DNA of 64,000 nt from Treponema sp. (lineage in GTDB: Bacteria; Spirochaetota; Spirochaetia; Treponematales; Treponemataceae): assembly GCA_016294105.1 (NCBI GenBank), contig JAEDCN010000007.1, positions 36,101 through 100,100 on the forward strand, in the 5' to 3' direction. The translations under genes were made by a program, and so were the position numbers. Position 1 is the first letter of the stretch. The number at the start of each line of letters is the position of its first letter. The notes below the pieces were generated by a model that worked only from the letters and a program-made list of their open reading frames with translations, made no database searches and had not been told where the DNA came from. Positions 7,437 to 16,620 of the stretch are shown here, in pieces.

Positions 7437-9254
7437 ATGTCCTGTTCCGCTATTGAACCTGTTTTTACTCACGCTCAAACCCTGAGCTGCAAGGAAATTC
7501 AACCTAATATTTACGAGGTGAAGCTTGCTTATAATCCTTCTGTCAAAAGTGAAAAGGATGGAACTGTGCATTTGGTGGAGCCGGGACAATTTTTTATGCT
7601 GCGACGAGAACCTTCCCAGGTACTTTTGGCTCGTCCAATCAGCGTGTACTGGGCAGAGGTTGTTGACCAGCAGTGGCAGGTAACCTTCTTGATTTTGTTA
7701 AAGGGACAGGGAACTCAGGAGCTTTGTTCTTTGTCTGCTGGGGATAAAGTTTCTGTCATCGGGCCCTTAGGTAACACCTTTCCTCGGCCTGACTCCATCG
7801 TCACCAAAAATGGCGGAGTAAAGGTTTGTGTGGTGGGGGGTGGAATTGGTGTGGCTCCTGTGGCGGGCTTTGCTGCAATCTTGCCTGAACAAAGCTACGA
7901 TTTTTACGCTGGCTTCAAAAGTGGCAGCTACGGCTTGGAAAAACTGAAAGCAAACAAGCTGGTTGTTACCACCGACGATGGCTCTTGCGGAATTAAAGGC
8001 ATGATTCCCCAGGTGCTGGATGCCGCTACCTTGAAAAATGCTGGCTATCAGGTGGTGTATGCCTGTGGACCAGAGCCACTTTTGGCCTATGTGCAGGAAA
8101 TTTGTGGTGAGGCTGGAATCCCTTGCTACTTGAGCATGGAATCTGCCATGGCTTGCGGAATGGGAGCCTGCTTGGGCTGTACCATTGCCACCACCGAGGG
8201 AAATCGCCGTTGCTGTGCCGACGGCCCTGTGTTCCTCGGAGAAATTCTCTTATTCCAGAAAAAAGCTCCTGTAAAAAAGCTGGTAGTAGAAGGAAAGCAA
8301 TCCGCAAATTCAGCTCGTTCTGAGCCAGACCTGCGGGTAAAAATTGCTGGTGTTGAATTTGCTAATCCTGTGATTGCTGCCTCTGGAACCTTTGGTTATG
8401 GTAGCGAATATCAGCCCATTCTGGAGGTGAATCGATTAGGTGGTATTTGTTCTAAGGGCCTCACCTTAGAGGGCCGACCTGGAAATGGCGGTGTGCGGCT
8501 TAAGGAAACTGCTGGGGGCATTATCAATTCCATTGGCTTGGAAAATCCTGGAATCAAGCATTTTGTAGACCATGAGTTTACCCAGATGCGGCAGCTTTCT
8601 CCAGTGACCATTGCCAATCTTTCTGGCTCCACCATTGAATCCTATGTGGAAGGAGCCAAGCTTTTGGCTCAGGCTGCCGTTCCCATGATCGAGCTGAACA
8701 TTTCCTGCCCTAACGTAAAGGCTGGTGGAATGGCCTTTGGTTTGGAGTGCAACGCTGCCTCTGCTGTTACCGCCGCCGTGCGGGATGCCGCCCCAAATAT
8801 TCCCTTGATGGTAAAGCTTTCTCCCAATGCCCCCGACTTGATTGGTGTAGCAGATGCAGTACGCCAAGCTGGTGCCGATGCCTTGAGCCTCATCAATACG
8901 GTGCAGTCCATGTCCATTGATATTTACAAGGGACGGCCTTTGTTCGACAACGTGCGGGCAGGACTTTCTGGCCCTGCAGTAAAGCCCCTTGCCCTGCGGA
9001 TGGTTTTTGACTTGGTGCAGTACATGAACAAGTTGCCTGAATCACAACGGATTCCCGTGGTGGGCTTAGGTGGCATTAGCTGCTGGCAGGATGCGGTGGA
9101 GTTTATTATGGCGGGAGCAAGTGCCATCCAAGTGGGAACTGCCACCTTTGCCAATCCTCGCTGCATGACTCAAATCATCGACGGACTTGCCGCCTTTATG
9201 AAGGAGCGGGGCTACCAGAAGCTGGATGATTTCCGTGGGCTGGCTCAGATTTAG
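7437..9254 (+). CDS. pyrKD: Dihydroorotate dehydrogenase: PyrK-PyrD fusion
   Basis: One 605-residue protein combines both subunits of class 1B dihydroorotate dehydrogenase. Residues 1-285 are the PyrK electron-transfer unit: flavin-binding RPIS (67-70), NAD-binding GGGIGVAP (134-141), and [2Fe-2S] cysteines at C240, C245, C248 and C259 or C260. Residues 300-605 are PyrD, with the catalytic cysteine of the B class at C424 (NISCPNV). Normally pyrK and pyrD are separate genes forming a heterotetramer. It uses NAD+ as final acceptor and acts in UMP synthesis with the upstream pyrF. AAGGAG lies before the ATG. Confidence 0.93.
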   Translation: MSCSAIEPVFTHAQTLSCKEIQPNIYEVKLAYNPSVKSEKDGTVHLVEPGQFFMLRREPSQVLLARPISVYWAEVVDQQWQVTFLILLKGQGTQELCSLSAGDKVSVIGPLGNTFPRPDSIVTKNGGVKVCVVGGGIGVAPVAGFAAILPEQSYDFYAGFKSGSYGLEKLKANKLVVTTDDGSCGIKGMIPQVLDAATLKNAGYQVVYACGPEPLLAYVQEICGEAGIPCYLSMESAMACGMGACLGCTIATTEGNRRCCADGPVFLGEILLFQKKAPVKKLVVEGKQSANSARSEPDLRVKIAGVEFANPVIAASGTFGYGSEYQPILEVNRLGGICSKGLTLEGRPGNGGVRLKETAGGIINSIGLENPGIKHFVDHEFTQMRQLSPVTIANLSGSTIESYVEGAKLLAQAAVPMIELNISCPNVKAGGMAFGLECNAASAVTAAVRDAAPNIPLMVKLSPNAPDLIGVADAVRQAGADALSLINTVQSMSIDIYKGRPLFDNVRAGLSGPAVKPLALRMVFDLVQYMNKLPESQRIPVVGLGGISCWQDAVEFIMAGASAIQVGTATFANPRCMTQIIDGLAAFMKERGYQKLDDFRGLAQI

Positions 9255-9260
9255 AGAATC

Positions 9261-9998
9261 ATGACTTATAATCGCATTGTAGAAGGAAAATTTCTCCGTA
9301 GACCTAACCGTTTTGTGGCGGAGGTGGAGATTGGGGGAAGGCGGGAGACGGTTCACGTAAAGAACACGGGGCGGTGCAAGGAGCTCTTGCTGCCTGGCGC
9401 CACGGTGTACCTGGAAGAAAGTGATAATCCCAACCGCAAAACCCGCTACGATTTGGTGGTGGTGCACAAGGAAGGCCTTGGCTTGGTGAACATGGATAGC
9501 CAGGCTCCCAACAAGGTGGCTGGCGAATGGCTCAAAGCTCAGGGCTTTTCTCTGGTCAAGGCTGAATATAGCTATGGTAAGTCTCGAATCGATTTTTACA
9601 TGGAAGGCCAGCCCCAGGGGGAGTTTTGGCGTGAGGCTCGTTTCCCTGCCCACAATTCCGCTGACCAAACTGGACAAGCTTCAGTTCCCCGTTGTTTAAT
9701 GGAAGTGAAGGGCTGCACCCTAGAAATTGATGGCGTAGGCTACTTCCCCGATGCTCCCACAGAACGTGGAGTAAAGCACTTGCAAGAGTTAGCTGCTGCA
9801 GCCCCACTGGGCTTTCGGTGTGTTGCTGCCTTTGTGATTCAAATGGAAGGCATAAAAGAAGTGCGAGCCAATGTAGAAACCCATCCTGAGTTTGGACATG
9901 CCCTGCAATTGGCTCGTGAAGCTGGTGTACAGGTGCTGTTTCTCTGCTGCACCGTAAAACCTGATGAATTGATTATTCAGCAGGCACTGTGGGGCTGA
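9261..9998 (+). CDS. sfsA: SfsA family DNA-binding/nuclease protein
   Basis: Matches SfsA over its 245 residues: N-terminal OB-like part (RFVAEVEIGG, HVKNTGRCKELL) and a C-terminal PD-(D/E)XK-like nuclease core visible as KSRIDFYM and CLMEVKGCTL, then FPDAPTERGVKHL. Family members were first linked to sugar fermentation stimulation and later to nuclease activity; the cellular role is unclear. It starts 6 nt after the PyrKD stop, with no separate promoter, so it is co-transcribed. An insertion around residues 120-140 (GEFWREARFPAHNSADQTG) is unusual for the family. Confidence 0.9.
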   Translation: MTYNRIVEGKFLRRPNRFVAEVEIGGRRETVHVKNTGRCKELLLPGATVYLEESDNPNRKTRYDLVVVHKEGLGLVNMDSQAPNKVAGEWLKAQGFSLVKAEYSYGKSRIDFYMEGQPQGEFWREARFPAHNSADQTGQASVPRCLMEVKGCTLEIDGVGYFPDAPTERGVKHLQELAAAAPLGFRCVAAFVIQMEGIKEVRANVETHPEFGHALQLAREAGVQVLFLCCTVKPDELIIQQALWG

Positions 9999-10010
9999 AA
10001 AATTGGAGCT

Positions 10011-10520
10011 TTAGCCAAAAAAGTTAAAGGCTGGCTCTAGCTTAAAGCTTTCGATATAAATCCAAATCAAAAAGCCACAGACTAAAAGCTTGAGCCCAGT
10101 TCCTAGCAAAAATCCCAAGAAGGCGCCGCCTGCAGACTTGAATGCCCGCTGCATATCCCGATTGTCGTGAATAAGCTCTCCTACCAGGGCTCCTACGAAG
10201 GGACCCAGTACAATGCCCCAAGGACCCACAAAAATCCCTGCAATCAAGCCGATGGTGGCGCCCCAAGAACCAGCCTTGGAGCCACCAGTTTTTCTTGTAA
10301 GGTAGATGGGAATGAGGTTGTCTAGTACTGACACGATGGCAGTGGTAATGCCAGTGGCCACCAGCAATACCGTGGGAATATCACAGTAATGGGAAAAATA
10401 GGCAGATAAAAGGCCCGCCCAAGCCAGCACTACTCCTGGCAGAACGGGAACCACACAGCCTACCGTTCCTACCAGTAGGCAGATGGCTCCAAGGACAGCA
10501 AGAAAAACGTCAAAGGCCAT
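10011..10520 (-). CDS. DUF456 family membrane protein
   Basis: 169 residues with about five hydrophobic segments. The glycine-rich TRKTGGSKAGSWGATIGLIAG and WGIVLGPFVGALVGELI segments are the DUF456 signature. Function unknown. It overlaps the end of livF by 11 bp and is the last gene of the leftward liv operon, so it is probably co-transcribed, although no link to amino-acid transport is known. Confidence 0.85.
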   Translation of the reverse strand: MAFDVFLAVLGAICLLVGTVGCVVPVLPGVVLAWAGLLSAYFSHYCDIPTVLLVATGITTAIVSVLDNLIPIYLTRKTGGSKAGSWGATIGLIAGIFVGPWGIVLGPFVGALVGELIHDNRDMQRAFKSAGGAFLGFLLGTGLKLLVCGFLIWIYIESFKLEPAFNFFG

Positions 10521-11241
10521 GCTGGGATTCCTGCTTTTTCTTTCCCAGATATGCTTCCCGCACTGTTTCGTTTTGCAGCAGCTCTTCTCCAGAACCCTTC
10601 AGCACAATATGACCTGTTTCAATAACATAAGCCAAGTTGGCAATTTTTAGAGCCATGTTGGCATTTTGCTCAATCAACAAAATGGTAACACCAGCCTTGT
10701 TGATGTCCTGAATAATGCTAAAAATCTGCTGTACAATCAGGGGTGCAAGACCCAAAGAAGGCTCGTCTAGCATTAGCAGCTTTGGTCGGCTCATTAAGGC
10801 TCGTCCTACTGCCAGCATCTGCTGTTCTCCACCGCTGAGCGTTCCAGCATATTGCCAGGATCGTTCCTGCAATCGGGGGAAAAGACTGTAAACCCGCTCC
10901 AAATCTTCTTCGATTTCCTTGGTATCCTTCCGAAGATAGGCTCCGATTTTTAGGTTTTCCTTTACGGACAAGTCGCTGAAAACTCGGCGACCTTCTGGAG
11001 AAAGGGCAATGCCTTCCTTGCAAATCTTGTGGATGGGTAAACCAACAATTTCTTTTTGATTTACCTTGATGGAACCGCTTTCGGCTTTTACCAAGCCTGA
11101 AATGGTGCGCAAAAGGCTTGACTTTCCAGCACCGTTGGCTCCAATCAAGGTGACAATCTTTCCCTCGGGAACTTCTAAATCAATACCTTGTAAGGCTTTA
11201 ATTCCACCATAGGATACATTGAGGTTTTCTATCTTTAGCAT
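10510..11241 (-). CDS. livF: Branched-chain amino-acid ABC transporter ATPase LivF
   Basis: Walker A GANGAGKSSLL, signature LSGGEQQMLAVGRALM, Walker B LLMLDEPSLGLAP and H-loop LLIEQN are characteristic of LivF, the smaller of the two ATPases. 243 residues is the usual length. Its start overlaps the livG stop by one nucleotide, and AGGAG precedes the ATG. Confidence 0.93.
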   Translation of the reverse strand: MLKIENLNVSYGGIKALQGIDLEVPEGKIVTLIGANGAGKSSLLRTISGLVKAESGSIKVNQKEIVGLPIHKICKEGIALSPEGRRVFSDLSVKENLKIGAYLRKDTKEIEEDLERVYSLFPRLQERSWQYAGTLSGGEQQMLAVGRALMSRPKLLMLDEPSLGLAPLIVQQIFSIIQDINKAGVTILLIEQNANMALKIANLAYVIETGHIVLKGSGEELLQNETVREAYLGKKKQESQHGL

Positions 11242-12089
11242 TAGTTTTCTCCTAAATAAGCGGAAATTACCACGGGATTGCTCTGCACTTCCTCTGGTGT
11301 TCCTTCTGCAATCAGGGCACCAAAATTCAATACGTACACTCGGTCAGAAATATCCATAACCAAATCCATGTGGTGCTCAATCATCAGTACCGTCAAGTTA
11401 AAGTCGTCCCGAATCCTTCTGATAAAGTCTGTAAGCTCCGCAGTTTCCTGAGGATTCATACCAGCGGCAGGCTCGTCCAATAGCAGCAATGTTGGCTCTG
11501 TAGCCAAGGCACGGGCAATTTCTAGTCGACGCTGCAATCCGTAGGGCAGGCTAGTACATAGCTCGTCTTTTACATCCAGCAAACCTAAAATCCCCAGCAA
11601 TTTCAATGCTTCTTCCCGCTGGCGTTTTTCTTCTTTGTGATTCAAGCGGAAGGTGGCAGAAAAAATATTGCTGCTTCGTCTCATGTGCTTGGCAATCAGC
11701 ACATTGTTGAACACAGACTGGCTCTTCCACAAACGAATATTCTGGAAGGTTCGGGCAATACCCATGTGAGTAATCTTGTCTGGGGTGGGCTCTAGGGTTT
11801 TTGTGTATTCACCCTGCTGTGTGCCACCGTAAAGCCGCTTCATCTTTCCCTTGGGAAAATTCTCGATAATTTTCTTGCCCTTGAAAAAGACTGCACCGTT
11901 GGTGGGAGCGTACACACCTGTTACCACGTTAAAAGCGGTGGTTTTTCCCGCTCCGTTGGGACCGATAAGGGAAACAATTTCACCCTTGTTCACTTTCATG
12001 GAAAGAGAGTTTACCGCCACAACACCACCGAACTGCATGGTGATATTTTCCATGGTTAAGATATTGTTTTCTGGGATGGTTCGTTCCAT
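11241..12089 (-). CDS. livG: Branched-chain amino-acid ABC transporter ATPase LivG
   Basis: Second ATPase of the system, with Walker A GPNGAGKTTAFN, LivG-type IARTFQNIRLW, signature LPYGLQRRLEIARAL and LLLDEPAAGMNP. At 282 residues it carries the typical insert after the Walker A region (GGTQQGEYTKTLEPTPDK), slightly longer than usual. Start at 12089 with AGGAGG upstream and a 2-nt gap from livM. Confidence 0.93.
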   Translation of the reverse strand: MERTIPENNILTMENITMQFGGVVAVNSLSMKVNKGEIVSLIGPNGAGKTTAFNVVTGVYAPTNGAVFFKGKKIIENFPKGKMKRLYGGTQQGEYTKTLEPTPDKITHMGIARTFQNIRLWKSQSVFNNVLIAKHMRRSSNIFSATFRLNHKEEKRQREEALKLLGILGLLDVKDELCTSLPYGLQRRLEIARALATEPTLLLLDEPAAGMNPQETAELTDFIRRIRDDFNLTVLMIEHHMDLVMDISDRVYVLNFGALIAEGTPEEVQSNPVVISAYLGEN

Positions 12090-12091
12090 GG

Positions 12092-13249
12092 TTACTTATC
12101 CTCCTTGACAGCTTGGGTGGCAGTATCCTGTCCTTGAGTGGGCTGGGAAGCAGTCTTCTTTTTTGCAAAGGGACTTGGCAGCCCTAGGAAAAAGGCTTTA
12201 ATTCTTGCAATAGAAAATTCCTTGTCGCCCATAATTCCCTTTTGGTAAAACAGAACGATGGCCATAATGACGATGGAGAACACAACCTTCCGGAAGCCAG
12301 GACGCAGCAGTGGCACGTGGAAGTTTCCGATAAAGAGGTTTGCATTGTCCAAGAATCGCAGCCACCACTCAGAGCAGGCAATAAACAGGAAGGAAGAAAT
12401 ACAGCTTCCCGTAACGCTACCAATTCCACCAATAACCACAATCAAAAGGATTTCGTAGGTCATGGCAGACTTGAACTGGCTAGCCTGGATGGTGGTCTGG
12501 AACATGGCCAGCAAGGCACCAGAAATTCCTGCAAAGAAGGAGCTGATGATAAAGGCCAGTCGCTTGTGGTGGGCAAGATTGATTCCCATGGCTTCTGCTG
12601 CTACCTCATCGTCACGGATAGCCTTAAAAGCTCGGCCGTAAGTGGAGTTAATCAGCAGCAAAATCAATGCGATACAGATGCCCGCCACCGCAAAAGGAAA
12701 GAGGGTGCTCTTGAACACGGGATATTTTCTCAGCAGGTTGGAACCGTTGGTAATGGCTCCCAATTTGTCCCACTGGAAGATTGCTCGAATAATTTCTGCA
12801 AAGCCCAAGGTAGCAATGGCAAGGTAGTCACTTTTGAGCTTGAGCACTGGCAAACCAATCAGGAAGGCAAAGAGGGCGGCGGCACAACCTGCTAAAATAA
12901 TGGCTACTGGCAGGGGCAGAGTAAACTGAATGATTCCACCGTCGTAGTACTGGTACACCGCAGCTCGCTGGTCTTGGGGAATGGTAAAGATTGCGTAGGT
13001 GTAGGCACCAATCAGCATAAATCCCGCTTGTCCTAGGGAGAACAAGCCGGTAAATCCGTTCAGCAGGTTCATGGACACGGCCACCAGTGCGTAGATGGCA
13101 CCTTTTTTCAGAACGGTAAAAAGCATGGAGGTTCTGGGGAGAATCTGCTCCAGTATTGCAATCACACCAAACAGCAGGGCTAAAAGTATAAATCCGATGA
13201 TAAGGTTCTTTTTCTTGCTGGCGGTGAGGGTATTTGTTAGGGTATTCAC
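12092..13249 (-). CDS. livM: Branched-chain amino-acid ABC permease LivM
   Basis: Multi-spanning permease with the LivM signatures NLLNGFTGLFSLGQAGFM and LPVLKLKSDYLAIATLGFAEI. I place the start at the GTG at 13249, because AAGGAGG lies just upstream and this leaves a 10-nt gap from livH; the ATG at 13288 would overlap livH and has no such signal. The C-terminus extends beyond the last membrane segment as a polar tail of about 40 residues. Confidence 0.9.
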   Translation of the reverse strand: MNTLTNTLTASKKKNLIIGFILLALLFGVIAILEQILPRTSMLFTVLKKGAIYALVAVSMNLLNGFTGLFSLGQAGFMLIGAYTYAIFTIPQDQRAAVYQYYDGGIIQFTLPLPVAIILAGCAAALFAFLIGLPVLKLKSDYLAIATLGFAEIIRAIFQWDKLGAITNGSNLLRKYPVFKSTLFPFAVAGICIALILLLINSTYGRAFKAIRDDEVAAEAMGINLAHHKRLAFIISSFFAGISGALLAMFQTTIQASQFKSAMTYEILLIVVIGGIGSVTGSCISSFLFIACSEWWLRFLDNANLFIGNFHVPLLRPGFRKVVFSIVIMAIVLFYQKGIMGDKEFSIARIKAFFLGLPSPFAKKKTASQPTQGQDTATQAVKEDK

Positions 13250-13259
13250 TGTAGCCTCC

Positions 13260-14144
13260 TTATACCTTGTCCGTGGTTTTTTCACCAAAGAGACCAGTGG
13301 GCATAAACATCAGCACGCCAATCAATAGCACAAAGGTAAAGGCGTCACTAAAGGTAGTCCAGCCCAGGCCCTTGATGATGTTTTCGCAAATACCGATGAT
13401 AAAGGCTCCAATAACGGCACCGGGAATAGAGCCAATTCCACCAAAAACGGCGGCAACAAAGGCTTTCAGTCCGGGCATGGCTCCAACGGTGGGGGTTACA
13501 CCAGTGTAATTGGAGAAAAAGAGGATGGAGCCGATGGCTGCCAAAAATGAACCGATGATAAAGGTGGTGCTGATGACTGAATTCAGCTTGATTCCCATAA
13601 GCTCTGCTGTTTCAAAGTCTCTTGATACAGCGCGCATAGCCATACCAATCTTTGTGTGCTTAATCAAAAACACGAGGGCAAGCACTAAAAGGATGGTTAA
13701 AAATGGCGTGATAATGGTAACACGTTTTGTCATGGCTCCCATAATGTTTACTGTATCAGAAATCCATGGAATAGAAGGATAATACTGAGTCAGTCCACCA
13801 GTAACGTAGAGGGCCAGATTTTGCAAGAGATAGGACATACCGATTGCAGAAATCATAATGGACATACGAGGGGCGTTTCGCAAAGGTTTGTAGGCAATTC
13901 GCTCCACTGCAAAACCCAAAATCACCGTAAAGATGATGGTGAGGGGAATTGAAATGAATAGGGGCAGTACCGTATGGGCATAAATCAGGATAAGTCCTGC
14001 TGCCATAAACACATCACCGTGGGCAAAGTTAATGAGACGCAAGATACCATAAACCATGGTATAACCAATGGCAATGAGGGCGTACTGTCCCCCTGTTGAA
14101 ATGCCCGCTAAAAGATAAGGTAAGTTCTTCGTAACAAAATCCAT
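13260..14144 (-). CDS. livH: Branched-chain amino-acid ABC permease LivH
   Basis: 294 residues with the LivH N-terminal pattern GGQYALIAIGYTMVYGILRL followed by INFAHGDVFM. Pairs with LivM to form the importer pore. AAGGA precedes the ATG. First gene after the intercistronic hairpin that separates it from the binding-protein gene. Confidence 0.93.
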   Translation of the reverse strand: MDFVTKNLPYLLAGISTGGQYALIAIGYTMVYGILRLINFAHGDVFMAAGLILIYAHTVLPLFISIPLTIIFTVILGFAVERIAYKPLRNAPRMSIMISAIGMSYLLQNLALYVTGGLTQYYPSIPWISDTVNIMGAMTKRVTIITPFLTILLVLALVFLIKHTKIGMAMRAVSRDFETAELMGIKLNSVISTTFIIGSFLAAIGSILFFSNYTGVTPTVGAMPGLKAFVAAVFGGIGSIPGAVIGAFIIGICENIIKGLGWTTFSDAFTFVLLIGVLMFMPTGLFGEKTTDKV

Positions 14145-14171
14145 GGATAAGTCCTTATGTGAGATTTTTAA

Positions 14172-14208
14172 ATTTGAGGTTGCCTAAAACCTTAGACAAC
14201 CTCAATTT
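14172..14208 (-). promoter_or_regulatory. Intercistronic hairpin between livJ and livH
   Basis: ATTTGAGGTTG (14172-14182) pairs with CAACCTCAATTT (14197-14208); on the transcribed strand it is followed by TTTAAAAATC. It probably acts as a partial terminator or 3'-end stabiliser giving more binding protein than permease. Confidence 0.65.
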
Positions 14209-14217
14209 AGAAAAAGC

Positions 14218-15384
14218 TTATTTTACTGACTGAACAGCGATAAAGTCCCACTTACCAGTTTCGTTGTTAACCTGCTTAACGTAGGCAACATCGCGCTTGG
14301 CATCACCTGTGGCATCGAATTCGATAAGTCCAGATACACCAGTGTAGCTTACGCCAGGCAATGCAGCCTTAACAGCAGTTCCCTTGGTGGAACCAGCAGC
14401 CTTCAAGGCTTCCAGTGCTACGTAGTAAGCATCGAATCCCATGGCAGATACAGCAGAAATCTCATCGTTTCCACCGTTGTTTGTCTTGGCGGTGGCGTTG
14501 GTGTTGATGTAGTTTCTGAATCCGTTAACAAAATCCAGTACCTGTGGCTCCTGGCTTCCCTCTACGAAGAAGGTGGTAACGTAAATCTGTACGTTAGTGC
14601 CCTTTGCAGCAGCCAAAACTACGTTGGAGTCCCAAGTGTCACCAGCCAAAATAGGAATAGCCATTCCCTGGGTGCTAGCCTGCTCGATAATCAAACCAGC
14701 TGCTTCGATGGAAACGGGAGAGAAGAATACATCTGCACCCTGATTCTTTGCGTTGGCAACATAGGCAGCAAAGTCGCTAGTTCCTTCGGGGAAGGTCTCA
14801 AATATAACCTCTCCACCAAGGGCTTCAAATGCTTCGATAAAGTAGTTTACCAAACCAACGGAGTAGTCATCCCCTAGCTTGGCCAAGCAATATGCCTTCT
14901 TTGCAGCAAAGTTTTCTGTAGCAAAGTTAGCAAGAACAGTTCCCTGGAAGGGATCCAAGAAGCAGATGCGGAAGTAGTGGTCATTGCCCAAGGTTACCTG
15001 TGGGTTGGTACAGGTAATTCCGATGGCAGGAATGTCTGCGTTGGCAAAGGTGTCGCTGGCAGCAATGGATACACCAGAACCGTAGGAACCAACTACAACA
15101 GAAACACCCTTACTTACCAGCTCAGAAGCGGCAGTAACAGCCTTGTCGTTGGAAGATTCGTTGTCTACAATCTCCAGCTGAACCTTGTATTCGGTATCGC
15201 CAATCATAACGGTGGGAGTTACGGTATTTGCATACTGAACACCCAAGGTTTCCTGCTTTCCACCAGCACCATTGTCTCCAGAAGCTGGCTCATACACACC
15301 AATCTTTACAACAGGTGTCTTATTGTTGTTGCAGCCTACAAAAATCAAGGCAAGAGCAACAAGAATGAATGAAAATCTTTTCAT
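14218..15384 (-). CDS. livJ: Branched-chain amino-acid ABC binding lipoprotein
   Basis: Signal peptide with lipobox ending at Cys18 (LIFVGC), followed by a periplasmic-binding type I fold (VKIGVYEPASG, LEIVDNESSNDKAV, GITCTNPQVT, ICFLDPFQGT). Length of 388 is normal for LivJ/LivK. The gene heads the liv operon and has its own promoter. The specific amino acid cannot be read from the sequence. Confidence 0.9.
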   Translation of the reverse strand: MKRFSFILVALALIFVGCNNNKTPVVKIGVYEPASGDNGAGGKQETLGVQYANTVTPTVMIGDTEYKVQLEIVDNESSNDKAVTAASELVSKGVSVVVGSYGSGVSIAASDTFANADIPAIGITCTNPQVTLGNDHYFRICFLDPFQGTVLANFATENFAAKKAYCLAKLGDDYSVGLVNYFIEAFEALGGEVIFETFPEGTSDFAAYVANAKNQGADVFFSPVSIEAAGLIIEQASTQGMAIPILAGDTWDSNVVLAAAKGTNVQIYVTTFFVEGSQEPQVLDFVNGFRNYINTNATAKTNNGGNDEISAVSAMGFDAYYVALEALKAAGSTKGTAVKAALPGVSYTGVSGLIEFDATGDAKRDVAYVKQVNNETGKWDFIAVQSVK

Positions 15385-15419
15385 TGTTTTCCTCCAAAAG
15401 GATTTAAAAAAGTTAGTCT

Positions 15420-15447
15420 ATTATAACAATTTTAAGGTATTTTGCAA
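15420..15447 (-). promoter_or_regulatory. Promoter of livJ
   Basis: TTGCAA (15442-15447), 16-nt spacer, TATAAT (15420-15425) on the minus strand, with GGAGG upstream of the livJ ATG. Confidence 0.7.
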
Positions 15448-15494
15448 ATTTTAGAAGGGAAAATTTGGTTTTGTTTGATGAAAATGCTATAAAA

Positions 15495-15540
15495 TCAACC
15501 ACTCACTCCACCCACACTGTGGGACAGAGGGGGATGGGGT
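15495..15540. repeat. TA-cassette boundary repeat, copy A
   Basis: Shares CTCACTCCACCCACACTG and the G-rich right half with three other copies, with GTGGGACAG in place of CGGGGCAG. It directly adjoins the stop codon of the XRE antitoxin gene. Confidence 0.85.
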
Positions 15541-15839
15541 TAAATTCTCAAAAGAAGGGTATCCTCCATTGGGGCATTTTTTGAACAGGCTCGTATCTCC
15601 AAACCCATACCAAGACTATCAAGGTAATCAATTAGGGTGGAAAGCTTTATATCCTTTCTTTTTTCGATTTTGGAAACAGAAGATTGATTAAAATGCAACA
15701 TTTCTAATTGTTTTATATTTAGTTCTTCTCGTAATTTTGCTAAACGGAGGGTAAAGATTTCTTGCTCAGCTTTTATACGTGCCCTTTTTATGGATTCTGG
15801 TGACATTGCGGATTCCATCATTTTGATTGCATCTTTCAT
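15540..15839 (-). CDS. XRE-family antitoxin (HigA-like)
   Basis: 99 residues; a helix-turn-helix is visible at LREELNIKQLEMLHF and NQSSVSKIEKRKDIKLSTL. Second gene of a toxin-first operon, overlapping the toxin by 4 bp, as in HigBA systems. It would neutralise the toxin and repress the shared promoter. The stop codon abuts repeat copy A. Confidence 0.85.
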   Translation of the reverse strand: MKDAIKMMESAMSPESIKRARIKAEQEIFTLRLAKLREELNIKQLEMLHFNQSSVSKIEKRKDIKLSTLIDYLDSLGMGLEIRACSKNAPMEDTLLLRI

Positions 15840-16189
15840 TTTAAATCCTCCCTTTCATGTTGTGTAATAATTGACTCTGCAATAGAGATTAAATCCTTGT
15901 AGAATTTATCTTGATTCCTTCCCTTTTTATCTCCACCTATGAGGAGATATGCTTTTCGTAAAGGGTCAAAATAATAAACTACCCTCAGCACTTGATTTTG
16001 GGTTTGCGTCCTCAGTTCTTTCAAATTACTGATTTTGCTAGAACCCTTTAAAGTGTCTGCATATGGTCGTCCAAGATTTGGTCCAAATTCTTGGAGTAAT
16101 AAAACCCTTTGGAATACGGCTTCTTTACCAGCTTCATCAAGATTAAGAAACCAAGATTGATATTCTTCAGAGTAATCTATCTCCCACAT
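15836..16189 (-). CDS. RelE/HigB-type toxin (phage Gp49-like family)
   Basis: 117 residues with family features: WFLNLDEAGKEAVFQRV, GPNLGRPYADTLKGS, LKELRTQ and YLLIGGDKKG. These are ribosome-dependent mRNA interferases. A TATAAT hexamer ends 5 nt before the ATG, so the mRNA may be leaderless, and a near-palindrome ATTCACTTAAATGAAT just upstream (near 16199-16214) is a likely operator. Confidence 0.85.
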   Translation of the reverse strand: MWEIDYSEEYQSWFLNLDEAGKEAVFQRVLLLQEFGPNLGRPYADTLKGSSKISNLKELRTQTQNQVLRVVYYFDPLRKAYLLIGGDKKGRNQDKFYKDLISIAESIITQHEREDLK

Positions 16190-16235
16190 AATGTATTATA
16201 TTCACTTAAATGAATATTTGTCAATAAAATACTTT

Positions 16236-16289
16236 CCTGTCACCCCCTCACTCCACCCACACTGCGGGGCAGCGGTGAATGGGGTGGGG
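16236..16289. repeat. TA-cassette boundary repeat, copy B
   Basis: Begins CCTGTCACCCCCTCACTCC and ends GGTGAATGGGGTGGGG. It shares CACTGCGGGGCAGCGGTG with copy D. It sits between two TA operons. Confidence 0.9.
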
Positions 16290-16292
16290 AAT

Positions 16293-16607
16293 TTAGGCTA
16301 TTTGCTTGCAGTGAGGAATCTTTGCCAAGTCGTCAGCAAGTTTGTATTGGGCTTCCCGTAAGTCCAGCTCATTTTGCATGTTGATCCAGAATCGGGAGCT
16401 GGTACCAAAATATTTTGCAAGGCGCAGGGCCATTTCCACCGTAACCTTCCTTTTACCATGGACAAGGTCGAGAATTGAGCTTGTAGAAACTCCCAAATCC
16501 TTGGAAAGTCTGTAAGGTGTAATTCCTAAAGGGGTAAGGAATTCTTCAAGTAAAATCTCTCCCACTGTGGGCAGGATGATTGTATCATCGATTGCATCAT
16601 CAGTCAT
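16293..16607 (-). CDS. higA: HigA antitoxin
   Basis: XRE protein of the plasmid-maintenance VapI/HigA type: VGEILLEEFLTPLGITPYRL, then LGVSTSSILDLVHGKRKVT and LRLAKYFGTSSRFWINMQN. 104 residues is standard. It follows the toxin gene by 13 nt, and ends next to repeat copy B. Confidence 0.92.
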   Translation of the reverse strand: MTDDAIDDTIILPTVGEILLEEFLTPLGITPYRLSKDLGVSTSSILDLVHGKRKVTVEMALRLAKYFGTSSRFWINMQNELDLREAQYKLADDLAKIPHCKQIA

Positions 16608-16620
16608 GCTTGTTCTCCTG

